Assembly (NCBI GenBank): GCA_014871385.1
Contig: CM026426.1
Coordinates: forward strand, 95,564,992 to 95,628,991
DNA length: 64,000 nt
Direction: 5' to 3'
Origin: Ceratodon purpureus
Taxonomy: Eukaryota; Streptophyta; Bryopsida; Pseudoditrichales; Ditrichaceae
The notes below the pieces were generated by a model. The model searched no databases, was not told the origin of the DNA, and saw only the letters and a program-made list of their open reading frames with translations. This document shows, piece by piece, positions 1 to 11,600 of the stretch (positions are counted from its first letter, which is position 1; the number at the start of each line of letters is the position of its first letter). The position numbers were made by a program, and so were the translations under genes.

Positions 1-2200
1 GTAGATGGGGATTCGGGGCGGAAAGGGGAGGAGGGGAGTGAGGGGAGAGATGGGGGATGTGCGGGCAGTGGTGCATTGGGAGGGATGCGGCGGATCAAGT
101 GAGGCAGTAGAAGTAGATGGGGATTCCGGGCCGAAAAGGGAGGGATGGGGGGAGGAGAGGGGAGTGGATCGGGGATGTGCGCGGCAGTGGGTGCATTGGG
201 TGGGGATGCGGGGATTCACAGTGGGGCAGTAGAGTAGATGGGGATTCGGGGCCGAAAAGAGGGGAGGGGGGAGAGGGGATTGAAGCAGTGAAGGGGGACG
301 TGCGGGCAGTGGGTGCATTGGATGGGGATGCGGGGATTCAAGTGAGGGCAAGCAGATGGGGATTCGGGCAGGAAAGGGGGGAGGGGGAAGAGGGGAGTGA
401 TGGGGATGTTGGGGGCAGTGGGTGCATTGGGTGGGGATGCGGGGATTCAAGTGAGGGCAGAAGTAGATGGGGATTCGGGGCCGAAAGGGGGGAGGGCGTG
501 AGGGGAGTGATGGGGGATGTGTTGGCAGTGGGTGCATTGGGTGGGGATGCGGGGATTCAAGTGAGGGAAGTAGATGGGGATTCGGGGCCGAAAGGGGGGA
601 GGGGGGAGAGGGGAGTGATGGGGGATGTGCGGGCAGTGGGTGCATTGGGTGGGGATGCGGGGATTCAAGTGAGCGCAGTAGATGGGGATTCAGGGCCGAA
701 AGGGGGGAGGGGGAGAGAGGAGTGATGGGGAATGTGCGGGCAGTGGGTGCATTTGGTGGAGATGCGGGATTCAAGTGAGAGCAGTAGATGGGGATTCGGG
801 GCGGTAAGGGGGGAGGGGGGAGAGGGGGAGAGATGGGGGATGTGCGGGCAGTGGGTGCATTGGGTGGGGATGCGGGGTTTCAAGTGAGGGCAGTAGATGG
901 GGATTCGGGGCCGAAAGGGGGGAGGGGGGAGAGGGGAGAGATGGGGGATGTGCGGGCAGTGGGGTGCATTGGGTGGGGATGCAGGGATTCAAGTGAGCGC
1001 AGTAGATGGGGATTCGGGGCCGAAAGGGGGGAGGGGGGAGAGGGGAGTGATGGAGGATGTGCGGGCTGTGGTTGCATTGGGTGGGGATGCGGGGATTCAA
1101 GTGAGGGAAGTAGATGGGGATTCGGGGCCGAAAGGGGGGAGGGGGGAGAGGGGAGTGATGGGGACGTGTGGGCAGTGGGTGCATTGGGTGGGGATGCGGG
1201 GATTCAAGTGAGGGCAGTAGATGGGGATTCGGGGCGGAAAGGGGGAGGGGGGAGAGGGGAGAGATGGGGGACGTGTGGGCAGTGGGTGCATTGGGTGGGG
1301 ATGCGGGGATTCAAGTGAGGGCAGTACATGGGGATTCGGGGCGGAAAGGGGGGAGGGGGGAGAGGGGAGTGATGAGGGATGTGCGGGCAGTGGGTGCATT
1401 TGGTGGAGATGCGGGGATTCAAGTGAGAGCAGTAGATGGGGATTCGGGGCCGAAAGGGGGGAGGGGGGGAGAGGGGAGTGATGGGGACGTGTGGGCAGTG
1501 GGTGCATTGGGTGGGGATGCGGGGATTCAAGTGAGGGCAGTACGTAGATGGGGATTCGGGGGACGGAAAGGGGGAGGGGGGAGAGGGGAGAGATGGGGGA
1601 CGTGTGGGCAGTGGGTGGCATGGTGTGGGGATGCGGGGATTCAAGTGTGAGGGCAGTAGAGTAGATGGGGATTCGGGGCGGAAAAGGGGGGAGGGGGGAG
1701 AGGGGAGATGATGGGGGGATGTGGCGGGGCAAGTGGGTGGCATTGTGGTGGAAGATGCGGGAATGGGATCAAAGTGAGGGCAGTAGATGGGGATTCGGGG
1801 CCGAAAAGGGGGGAGGGGGGAGAGGGGAGAGATGGGGGATGTGCGGGCAGTGGGTGCATTGGGAGGGGATGCCGGGGATTCAAGTGAGCGCAAGTAGTAG
1901 AGGGGGATTCGGGGCCGAAAGGGGGGAGGGGGGAGAGGGAGTGATGGGGGATGTGCGGGCAGTGGGTGCAATTTGTTGGAGATGCGGGGATTCAAGTGAG
2001 GGCAGTAGATGGGGATTCGGGGCCGAAAGGGGGGGAGGGAGGAGAGGGGAGTGATGGGGGATGTGTGGGCTGTGGTTGCATTGGGTGGGGATGCGGGGAT
2101 TCAAGTGAGGGCAGTATAGATGGGGATTCGGGGCCGAAAGGGGGGAGGGGGGAGAGGGGAGTGATGGAGGATGTGTGGGCAGTGGATACAAGGGAGGGCA
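1..2200. repeat. G-rich minisatellite, about 20 units of 105-120 bp
   Basis: About 20 head-to-tail units, each beginning near the string gtagatggggattcgggg and continuing through a purine-rich block and the string gtgcattgggtggggatg. Unit starts are visible near 1, 113, 235, 353, 464, 568, 679, 786, 893, 1003, 1110, 1216, 1323, 1431, 1543, 1660, 1781, 1890, 2004 and 2117. The plus strand carries G runs of 4 to 7 at short spacing, so G-quadruplex formation is plausible. The array may continue left of the window. The long glycine-rich and proline-rich reading frames on both strands come only from the repeat and are not genes. Confidence 0.97.
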
Positions 2201-2313
2201 AGGCCGCGAGTTCAGTCATGGGTGTAGATGGGGAGATTATTTGTTTTCATATAAACTTTTTCTTTGTTCTTTTTTTATGATTTCTTATAATTTGTTTTCT
2301 ATCTGTGTTGTAG

Positions 2314-5300
2314 GAGTTCACGGATCAACTCACTGCGACTGAAGGTGATGGTCCAACACCTGCAGAAACTGAGGTAATTTGAATCTTATTTGCTTTTGTA
2401 TTCAACATTGCATTTTTATTAAAACTTTCTTAAGTAGTTTTGGAAACTCAAATGGTAAATTGACATTGTCTTCGTCTCTATGCTTGTAGGTTTTCTCAGA
2501 TGCACCCTTGTCCATCAGTTCCCTGATCTTAGTAATCAATGTTTATGACCTCTCGGATTCATTTGATTAGCCCCATTTATGTAGATGTGATTTAGGAATC
2601 CCTGTAGACTTAGGTAGTGGACCTCTCGAGGTCCACTCTCCTCAGTACATGCCTACGTCCCCTGTCTATGAGCCTACATCCCCGGGCTACATGCCTACTT
2701 CTCCACGACTTGGTACCCCGCCGATGTCTCCACCTTCTCCTTACTCGCCTATTAGAGTGAGGAGGCCAGCCCATGTTGTCTTCGCCCTACCGGCGATACT
2801 GCCTTGCCCTGTCCAGCAGACCAGGCGTTTTTGGAGGAGGCGCCGTCATTGGAACTGTAGACAGGCTAGGGAGTACTATAGCCGTGCTCCACGTACATAG
2901 TAGCCCCTGTAGTACTTCCTACTGTGGCTTATGATTTGTTATTCAAACGAGATGTATCAGTACAGGAAGCTATTGTTCTACCTATCTTCACAATTGTTTG
3001 ATTTCCTTTGATCCTCATAATGTATGACTTATGGCAGGTAACCCAGACACAGGATACGTTGCCCGCGCCCTCTTGTCCTAGTGAATTGACGAATGTAGTT
3101 GACAGTGAATTGGGACATCGGGTACAACACAAGCAAGACTCCAATGGCGTCATCAACAAGGTCCGAATTCATCCAACGTCAAAGTCACGTATCCTAGTTC
3201 CCCTTTGCAGAATGCTCTCTATGGCAAAAGTGCGACCTGTGGGAGAAATGGGAGTTCAACATTTGGAGCGAGAGTTTGTCAAAGGCTACAGAGATGGAGA
3301 CAGAGTCATGTACGTTTCCATGTACAACCACGAAGAGAAGACAGCCGATGTCACTGAGGAGACCAAGGCTCAGTGGAGCCCTTGTTGGCAAAAAGCGAAT
3401 GATGCTTTCGAGGATGAGCTCTTGGCGGACTCGGATTGGAAGGAGTTTTCTGGGAAGATGTTCTATGTCTGGGTAGGTAACCATCGCCTTGCTGCCTGGT
3501 ACAGACATATCAACAACCATCACAGCGATGATCCTGCGTGGCACATCTCTGTGCACTGCATTGTTCTCGACCCACGCGGACATGTGGGAAACCTTCTTCA
3601 TGCCATGCATGACATCAATTGGTGAGAATATGAATCCCCTCTATTTTGGCCAGACGTCTTGATGTTTATGCATTTTACTAACTACCGTCTATTTGTGCAG
3701 GTCTACAGAAAATGATCATGTAAAGAGCAATCTTCCGGCTAAACTTTTCCGAATTCGCTCCTTCGGTGTGATGAAATTGGAGGAATTCAAGGATCTGCTC
3801 ATAGCAGAGGAGTATCAAATATCTTTGAATCATAAACCACATACTCCATCCTGGTTTACCTTGCCAACCAAAGTCTTCATCGCGTTTCTTTATCGTGTAA
3901 GCACTTCATCCATCCTTTCTCACACTTCCATTCGACAATTGATTTTTGTTCGTCTCTGTACTAAAAAGGGGGATAACTATGTTTTCCAGAGAGAAGTCGT
4001 GGCGGCCTCAGACGAAGCTGCAAGAATCTACAAGGAGAAAACAGCCATTGAAGACCAAACCGCAGCAGGTGTTTGAGATGCCATGACTGCGGCTTCAAAC
4101 AACATGGTCGAATCCATTAAGAAGAAGGACTTCACCAAGTACTTGACAATTGCAAATCCCAAGAACGGTGACGACTTCCTCAATGAGGTGATACCCTTAC
4201 CGTGGTTGAGTTCAGTATTTCGTTTCACTACTTTATATTTGTATTCATATTTCCTAAATCTTCTCTACTTGTTGCAGATTAATCGGCATTACAGTGACAA
4301 CTCTAAACCTGAGATGTCACTCGATAAGCTTCAGAAGGTTGTTCCAGCGGCCGTTGAGGCCAAGTACAAGGCTCGTTGGTTGAGGTGGTGGAACTCATCT
4401 CCGACTTCCCGAAAGTCTTACAGATTTCCGCCATCAGAATTCAAGGACACGGATTTCGACCCATGGTTGAACAAAGCTTTGTTCTGGGCCAGGGTGAGTT
4501 TCATTCATGAAGCGTTCTTCATTCATGACTTGAACCTTTCTTCTGTCCCTCATTTCTTCCTTACTACTACTGATATATATTCTGTATATTAGTTGGAGGA
4601 AGCCGTCATCAAAGAAGTCGAGGGCATATGCAAGGCGGAGAACCTCGTTATCAATTGGAAGGCATTTCCTGATGTACAAGAGCCGGGCGACTTTGTCGAG
4701 AGTTCACGTATTCTATTATGGGACAAGGCCTTCCCTACATTCGTTGGAAAGAATGCTGAGAAGGTGTTCGACAAGAAATCCAACTTCGCTAAATTCCCTC
4801 GAACTGCTGAGGTTGTCAAGCGGGTTACTTACCGGTAAGTTACTTCCCTTAATCATATTCAAATTCCATAATGAGCTCTACATATCATTCACATACTAAC
4901 CTTCTCCATATTGGTTTCCTTAGGTACTTTAAGCGAGAGCTTGTTCTGAAGGGGGCACTTAAAGTTCAGCAACTGCCTAATTACTTTACTGCTTGGACGT
5001 CGAGAACCTCGGACCAGTGTATGTACTCTCCGAAACAGCTGAAAAGGTACAGAAATCCTCACTTGCTTGAGGGATGCTGGTATCTTGATTGCTCTCGTGG
5101 TTTCACGATTGACTCAGAGGCAGACGTCAAGACTCTACACGAGGGGGGTGAGGTTGTGGTGGAGGACTCCGTGGACGATGTAGAAGGTCCTGTAGGAGAG
5201 CAGGATCAATCTTCTGCTCCACCACCGAAGAGAGGGAGAGGAAGGCGACTGAAATCTCTGCGTTCTCGGTCAGAGGCATCACAGCAAACTGGTGCGGAGT

Positions 5301-7002
5301 CTTCCGCGCCAACTGAGAAGGCACCAGAGCCCTCTTCGGGTATTGTCGTTACGAACCCTTCTCCAGCTTCTTCGCCGGCTCCTTCCTCGATCAGTGCTTC
5401 GGAGATCACCAGAGGTCTCCTTGAGCAGAGGAAGGCCAAACTATATCCTCAAACAACTTCTTCCGTTGAAGCTTCAATTTTCACACATGTTTCCGTCTTC
5501 AACTCATCTGTGGATTCCATGTTACGGCGAAATAAGAGACAGGAGAGAAAAGGTGGCGGCGACCCGGATTGGATCAAGACTCAAGACTTCATTCGCAAGG
5601 TATGTTCCGATATTTTGACATTTAATGGATTCTGCCACCTCTACTCGCTATGTAGTTACTAACTCTCCTTTCTTGTTTCCTCAAGTTTGGAGCAGGCCGC
5701 GAAAACGAAGTTCCGGACCGGTGCAAACAAGAGGACCATCTGGGAGTCGACTTGATCATTGCCGACATCCCTGAGAATCTTCCCGTCCCATCCGTTTCCG
5801 TTCCCCCCACGAGTATTCCGCCTTGGAACTCTCGCGAGAAGGATTATGTGTTCGACATCTTCCGTTTTGCAGATAAATTCCTGCAGAAAGATGGTGCCAT
5901 CTGCCTCATCTACAACACTGATCAGAAGCTGGCTAAGGATATCGACGAAGAAGCTGCTGGTGGTGACTACGTGCTCTTCAAGGACTGGTGGGGCGTCAAT
6001 GTCCTCGGCCTCACTTCTCCTACGAACCCCGAGAACTTGGTACTTTTCCTAAACATACCCTTCTCTTTACTTACTGATAACCCTTCCGCTTAATTTTACT
6101 CACTAGTTTTGCTTCACTGCAGACTATGCAGTTCTGGATTCGCGTCTACGTTCGTAGTGGCAGTACTTTCTCCTTCCAGACAAAGAAATCCGAGCTGATT
6201 CATGGGAGTCTCAACATTACCGAGAGTGATGCCATTTTCAACTTCACCGATGTGGAATCGCAGCTCATGAATGGGGAGGTGCCGTGGAGAGGCCCAAGGG
6301 AGAAATCCCCTGAGATGATGCAGGGCATAATTGACGAGCTGTCGAAGCCCGGCGACATAGTCCTTGACTGGAATGCAGGGACAGGTAACTATTCATACAT
6401 ATCTCTGCTTAATTATTCTTCTCGTTTTTACCACATTTTCTCATTTCTTTGTTTCTCTCCGAGTTTCAGGGGCCTCCATCAAGGCTTGCCAGGCTATTGG
6501 TCGTCACATTCTCGCTTTTGAGGAGGACAAAGCCATATTCAACGCCCTTCTCAAACCATCCGCCATGGGCCCTCCTAAACATCCAAGGCCGGCAGCAACA
6601 GGCGAAGCGCCTCCAAAGAGAGCAAGACCTGATAAGTGGTGTAAGTCTTCTATTCTTTGTTCAAATTATCCAATCATTACTTCTCTTTCCAGCTCTACGT
6701 ACTCGATCTAACCACAATCGGTTCTCTATTGCAGAGTAGTTTCAGCAACACCGCCACGTGGGCCAACATCCATGTCCACTCCATCGTGGCGTCTTCATTC
6801 CAGCCCGATTCAGCCTTTCATACTTCCGGACTACGCAGAGAGCTTAGCACAGGCGTTTCAATCTAGAGCCCTTACATATGTTCCTAGTCGGCCAACTACT
6901 TTTGATCCCAGGGCCCTTCTATTCGTCGATGACGAGGCGGTAGAAGGAGATTCAGAGTCATCTAGTTCTGAGAGTGAAAGTAGCTACTGTAGCATGTTGT
7001 GA
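2314..7002 (+). pseudogene. ParB-like plus beta-class DNA methyltransferase-like gene, multi-exon, premature stops
   Basis: Exons with GT-AG borders in matching phase: 2314-2373, 2490 to about 2995, 3038-3621, 3701-3896, 3990-4187, 4278-4493, 4593-4834, 4924-5599, 5686-6039, 6123-6384, 6470-6640 and 6737-7002 (stop TGA). From 3038 on these give 1,055 codons. Exon 2 has YMPTSPxYEPTSP-type repeats. Exon 3 has KMFYVWVGNHRLAAW, which resembles the ParB/Srx-fold DGxHR loop. The C-terminus has motif order IV (ADIPEN) then I (GDIVLDWNAGTG), as in N4/N6 methyltransferases of the beta class. Motif IV lacks the catalytic D/N/S-P-P-Y/F, so activity is doubtful. A Ser/Pro/Lys-rich linker (about 5150-5420) separates the halves. 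Defects: TAG at 2568, 2858, 2867 and 2879, TGA at 4074, and a frame change near 2750. The splice sites look healthy, so decay is recent or confined to the 5' part. The domain calls are from motif memory. Confidence 0.6.
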
Positions 7003-7516
7003 GTTTGAAGGAGGCTTCGGTCTATTGTTGTTTTCATTGGATTTGATTTAATTTAATTGGAGTTTATTGGGTAATCCTTCGTCTACTCTACTACCCTAAA
7101 CCTAAACTTGTTATGATTCTCATATCCATTTTGTCTCCGTGTTTGTAAAGGATGAAATGTCACAACTGTAATGCTCAAAATATAATATGAAGAGTGAAAT
7201 GTTACAAAAGAAAGGCTCAAAAATAATATTGCGCTGTTATTTATATTTTACTCATTCAAAATCCCACATTTCCGTAGCCATGTTACCTATTCTTGACTTG
7301 GTGTACATCTTGGTTTCTGCTACTCCATTATTCTACACGAACTCTGAAATATTCCACGAACTTTTAAGACCATTTCTTTTAGTTGGTTTCGAGTTGTCTT
7401 ATTCCTAGAATCGTCTATATTATCTAAAACCATCATGGTGGAATACTCGTATCTAGATCCAATAAGGAACCAAATCTAAAGGAATGTATTCGAACACCCC
7501 ACTACACTTCACAGTA
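7003..7516. other. Spacer between convergent genes
   Basis: AT-rich spacer between the 3' ends of the plus-strand methyltransferase-like gene and the minus-strand frame at 7517. No coding potential, repeat array or RNA gene was recognised. Confidence 0.5.
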
Positions 7517-7903
7517 CTAATCCTTCGAAGGATATACAGTCCAACTCTTGTCCATATCAAACCAGCAAGTTTCGCCATCCGATATGATCACTTCGGGCAC
7601 CTCAACAACTGGATTGTCATCGACGTTCGATAGCAAGGGATACGGGATTAGGGACAACTCCATAATACGGAGAAGCTCATTGGTACAAAGCACTGTCCAA
7701 CGCCATTCACCTTCACCAACATGGAGGCTTCCGATGTGCCTAAACGGTGGCAGGTCCATGCCTCGTTCCCTGGCGCGCTCCACCTCCAGCAGCCACGGCC
7801 GCAGCTCCTCATAACTCGCCGGTGCCTTTGGGGGCAAACCTACAGCCGCTCTCGTCCTCCTGGATCTCGCATTACACACCTTCGGCATCGCGCAACACAC
7901 TGA
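7517..7903 (-). CDS. Possible 3' exon, unknown product
   Basis: An open frame of about 127 codons ends in TAG at 7517. On the minus strand it is preceded by an acceptor-like sequence (caattcag). The protein is arginine-rich at its start, then acidic, with tryptophans near the end (WRWTVLC, WFDMDKSW). I do not recognise the family. Strand and position suggest it could be the last exon of the Ulp1-like gene upstream, but a foreign 99-bp repeat lies between them and I could not trace a joining exon. It may instead be a separate fragment. Confidence 0.35.
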   Translation of the reverse strand, partial: SVCCAMPKVCNARSRRTRAAVGLPPKAPASYEELRPWLLEVERARERGMDLPPFRHIGSLHVGEGEWRWTVLCTNELLRIMELSLIPYPLLSNVDDNPVVEVPEVIISDGETCWFDMDKSWTVYPSKD

Positions 7904-7919
7904 ATTGTTGTAGTCTTAA

Positions 7920-8560
7920 AACGTTACACTCAAGCTTGTAGATTGATGACCCCAAACTCCTACGCTACCTTCGCATACAACACAACATGCCAAGGACTGT
8001 GTCACTATCCAAATACGCCACCTAGAGACAAGCTCAAGAAACCAAGAGTGACCTCCTTCTCTGGAACCCAGCTTACCAAGTGTTGTTTCATGATGAAAAT
8101 CTCCTACTTCTATCACTCAAATGAAGATGCTTTGCTGCCTAGGAAGAGAGAGTAATCTTCGATGAAGACAAGGACTCTAACAAGGTATATCTTGGTTTCA
8201 GCAGTTAAGATATTATACACGAATTTTGAAATATTCCAGGAAGTTTTCAAACCTTGCCTCCTTTACGTTCTTTCAAATTTGTTTTTTCCCTTGTGCATTT
8301 ACATAATCCTATGAAAGAATTATTTGTTTGATCTAAAACTCAACGCCTGATCATTGTATCTTGCCTAAACCCATGACTAATCTAAAGGAATGTATGCATG
8401 ACGTCATCATGACATCAGCCCTAATTTGTATCTTAGAGAACAAACGTAATAAATTCTTACCAGAGATAACCCTAATTTCCACGGTAATATACTCTTTTTC
8501 TAAAAAAAGTGTCAAAATTAAGCCTTAATTTAGTAATTTTCCACGGTTATAGGGTCTACT
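7920..8560. other. Spacer or intron, no gene recognised
   Basis: Short frames on both strands, none with recognisable composition or splice context. The AT-rich part at 8200-8550 is plain spacer. Confidence 0.4.
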
Positions 8561-8658
8561 TTGTTTTTGAAAATTTTCCTAATTGTCAATTCTGTGCTCT
8601 CCATTCTGCGCTCACCGCTCTCCGCTCTACGCTCTCCGCTCACGCACGAACTTTCCCC
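8560..8658 (+). repeat. Copy 1 of a 99-bp dispersed repeat
   Basis: This stretch matches 59626-59724 in the same orientation with about seven mismatches in 99 positions, by eye. It contains an internal array of gctctcc/gctctac units. A shorter related piece lies inverted at about 63797-63826. Here it sits at the 3' end of the Ulp1-like frame, and at the other site it follows a truncated kinase frame, so it behaves like the end of a mobile element. Frames reading through it (RRAESGERR types) are artefacts. Confidence 0.85.
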
Positions 8659-8679
8659 GGGACATTGTAGTGTTCCACA

Positions 8680-11600
8680 CCCCTCAAGGTTTGCCATGCA
8701 CGGCTGACTGTCTGTATAAAATCCGAGTGTCTCCCGGCAGAGAAATGGCATCCATTTTCGTACGAATCGAGGTGGACTACTTTGTCATACTAAAATATTA
8801 GAAGGGACAAGTGATCCTCTCCGACCCATGGCAGCAGTAACTCCCTCACATCCTGAACACGCACCAAATTAGAGGGTTGCAAAAAAACTTTGCCCCATCT
8901 CTCCAATGTCGTGGTTCCTTTCAGCACACTCATGTAGCACAGACTAGTCCTTGACAGCACAAATTGGATCTCGCGGCGCGTATGACCACCACACTGGACA
9001 TACAATCGAGATAGGACAAAGTCCACAACATCATTTCCCACACACTTCCTTACGCGCATCAAGTCTCGTAACGTTGAGAATTTCATTTCAGCCTCCTTCC
9101 CTTTCTCATTGAAGAATATAAACTTCTCTGCTCCATCTCCTTCCCCTCGCGACCCAGTAATGCAAGCAAGAGTTCTTCTATCTGGACATGCCTATAGGCA
9201 TCCTGAAGAGTCAATGATGCCACCTTCTCAACTGATGCAAACTCCAGATGCGGCCATGGATCTTCATCATCGGCGACTGTGATACTGTCAGCGTCATGGT
9301 GTTCTGCACCTTTGGTAATCTTTAAGAGACCAGTTCCCAGCGACTGAGATAGGCTTACCAAGTGGTGACTCACGTCCAACTGTTCCTGCTCGTCGAATGC
9401 GTCTCTCAGATTCCGGCAGGTTGAAACACTATCCCCTACTCCGGCAAAGTCAATGCTCTGTATGGCAACGATAGAAACTCCCTTATTTGGAGTCTCTAGA
9501 ATCGAGTCGGACTGTTGGCTTGCCCACTATCCAAAACTTAGACATTGAGTGAAATCCTCCCCTCTCATGACCATATCGGGTCCTGAGTGGGCCGCATTCT
9601 CAAATTGGCTCAAAGTGAGCATGTGACCTAGGCTAGGTGTAGCACTTATAGTGTTACTAAAAATTTCTGCAATCTCAGGGAAGACCGGTATTGTCTCGAC
9701 CACCACAGGTTCCTCTTTTGTATCATCCAAATGCGCTAAGTCTGAGATCTGCGGCTTCTCTGATTCGGTCTTATCATCACTGTTGCGAAGATGGATGTGA
9801 CATTGAAAGTCAGTGTCACTATCCTCTTTAGGGTTCGCTGTCTCAGCAACCTTCTCAATCAATTGGCACTGCAAGACCACTGCCTCCTCGGTCATGGCTG
9901 TTGTGAGATTTGCTCCAAGATCTACATGTGCCGGTACCTCTGGAACAATGACTTCATCACCTGTCATCCCTAAACCAGTATCTTTCAAGACGTTGGCCTT
10001 GTTGAACTCCTTCGCACATGCCTCCCAGTGCTGATTGTCCTCCTTGATCATTGTCTCTGCAATATCCTTAGCCATCTCTAGGACACATAGCCGCATGGAC
10101 GCAACCCCTGGGCTCCAATTCGCCGTCATCATGGCTGGAATCTAGCCTATGTCCATCACCTCACGAATCTGCAATGCGTCCCTTTACTGCTTAGCCATTT
10201 CGTTCCAATGTTCATGATTAGTAACTTGCCATGACAAATTGAACCTCATTGGCTCGCAAACCGCCAAGTCGTGTAACGCACACAACTGCACGTACCGAAC
10301 CCACCTCATGACGGACTGTACCACCCCGTCTCCGGTACCATCTCTGACTTCTTCCATTTTTGCTACCACCTCCCTACGAAGTGACTCTCCTAATGCAAAA
10401 CCGAGGCCACCATATTGGTACTGTCCCTCTTCGATGAACACAATCAGGGCTCGTCTTAGATTCAGTGAGGATGCGCATTCCCTCCGTAACTCCTCCTCAG
10501 TTATACCATAAACAGGGCAGGTCATAGGCCGGTGCAATCCATAATGATATTGAAAGAACACTTGGAGCACGTAAACTAATGGAATCGGACTTGCGTTGTT
10601 AACTCGATTTGCGAGGAGTACATTCCAAACTCCATTTGCCTCTGTGTCTGGAAATGAAAAACATCAACGAATTAGATAAATATTTAAACATAACGGACCT
10701 AAATTTATAATGTAAATTTTAATAGGGTATTAGAGTTACAGTGTCACGGAAATAAGTATAAGACTGGTTCTTATCGTTGTGCCTCCACGGCAAGGGGCGG
10801 AGTTGCTGTAATAGGTTCCCATCTCCATTCAGTACACGCCAGTATGGGCACCATCCCCATACGACATCCTCCGCTAATCGCCCATTCTTGGACCTGAAAT
10901 CGTCCAGGGCTCCTTGAACTCTAAGGTTCTACCTCACCCTCAACTCCTCTTTGTGAATGGCTACTGACTTCTGGTACTGTTCTTCATCGAGAATCCATTG
11001 GATGTAGTTCCCTAAGGATTGGAGGTCTTCATAGGCGTTTCCATCCTCCACGCTCTGTACGAGTCCGCCAATGGGGACATTAAGTGCATTGACTATCTCC
11101 ACATCGAGAGGTCGTTTTTTATCCCCCTGCAATCACACAAGCACAAATTAAAATAGTAAACAGCTAAAACGTAAAGCATATAAATGTACCCTAAACTGTA
11201 ACACTGTCTTATTGTGACATTGATAGTCATTTCAGGAAACTCAAAGGAAAGCAGAGAATCAAAGTAAACCTTTCTCCGCATCCACCAGTACGTGACTCGC
11301 ATTAGTCAATCCTTGAACTCTTCCGTATTGACGATCTTCTCCCACTCCGATACGAACTGCTCGCCACTCTCAGAAGCCCACGACCATGGCAATGGGACTT
11401 AACCTTCAAATTTTTTAAGTCGGTATAGGTCCGGCATGGGAGGCTTGATAGGTCTTTTTGGTTGCTCTGGTTTTCCTTCTAATTCAGTTGCTGCCTTATA
11501 GTGCCGTTCAATATGTTGCTGCTACAGTTGTTTAAATACCTGCGCACGCTGGTTGTATTTTTCAGGAAGCTCACTATAGAAAGCAAACGGTTTCGGGCTC

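Noticed and set aside
1..2200. Many long frames on both strands (Gly/Arg-rich and Pro/His-rich)
   Set aside because: They are produced by the tandem minisatellite, whose unit happens to lack stops in several frames.
2640..2760. RNA polymerase II CTD heptads (YMPTSPxYEPTSP)
   Set aside because: Only a few imperfect repeats, near the 5' end of a gene whose later exons are methyltransferase-like. The rest of RPB1 is absent.
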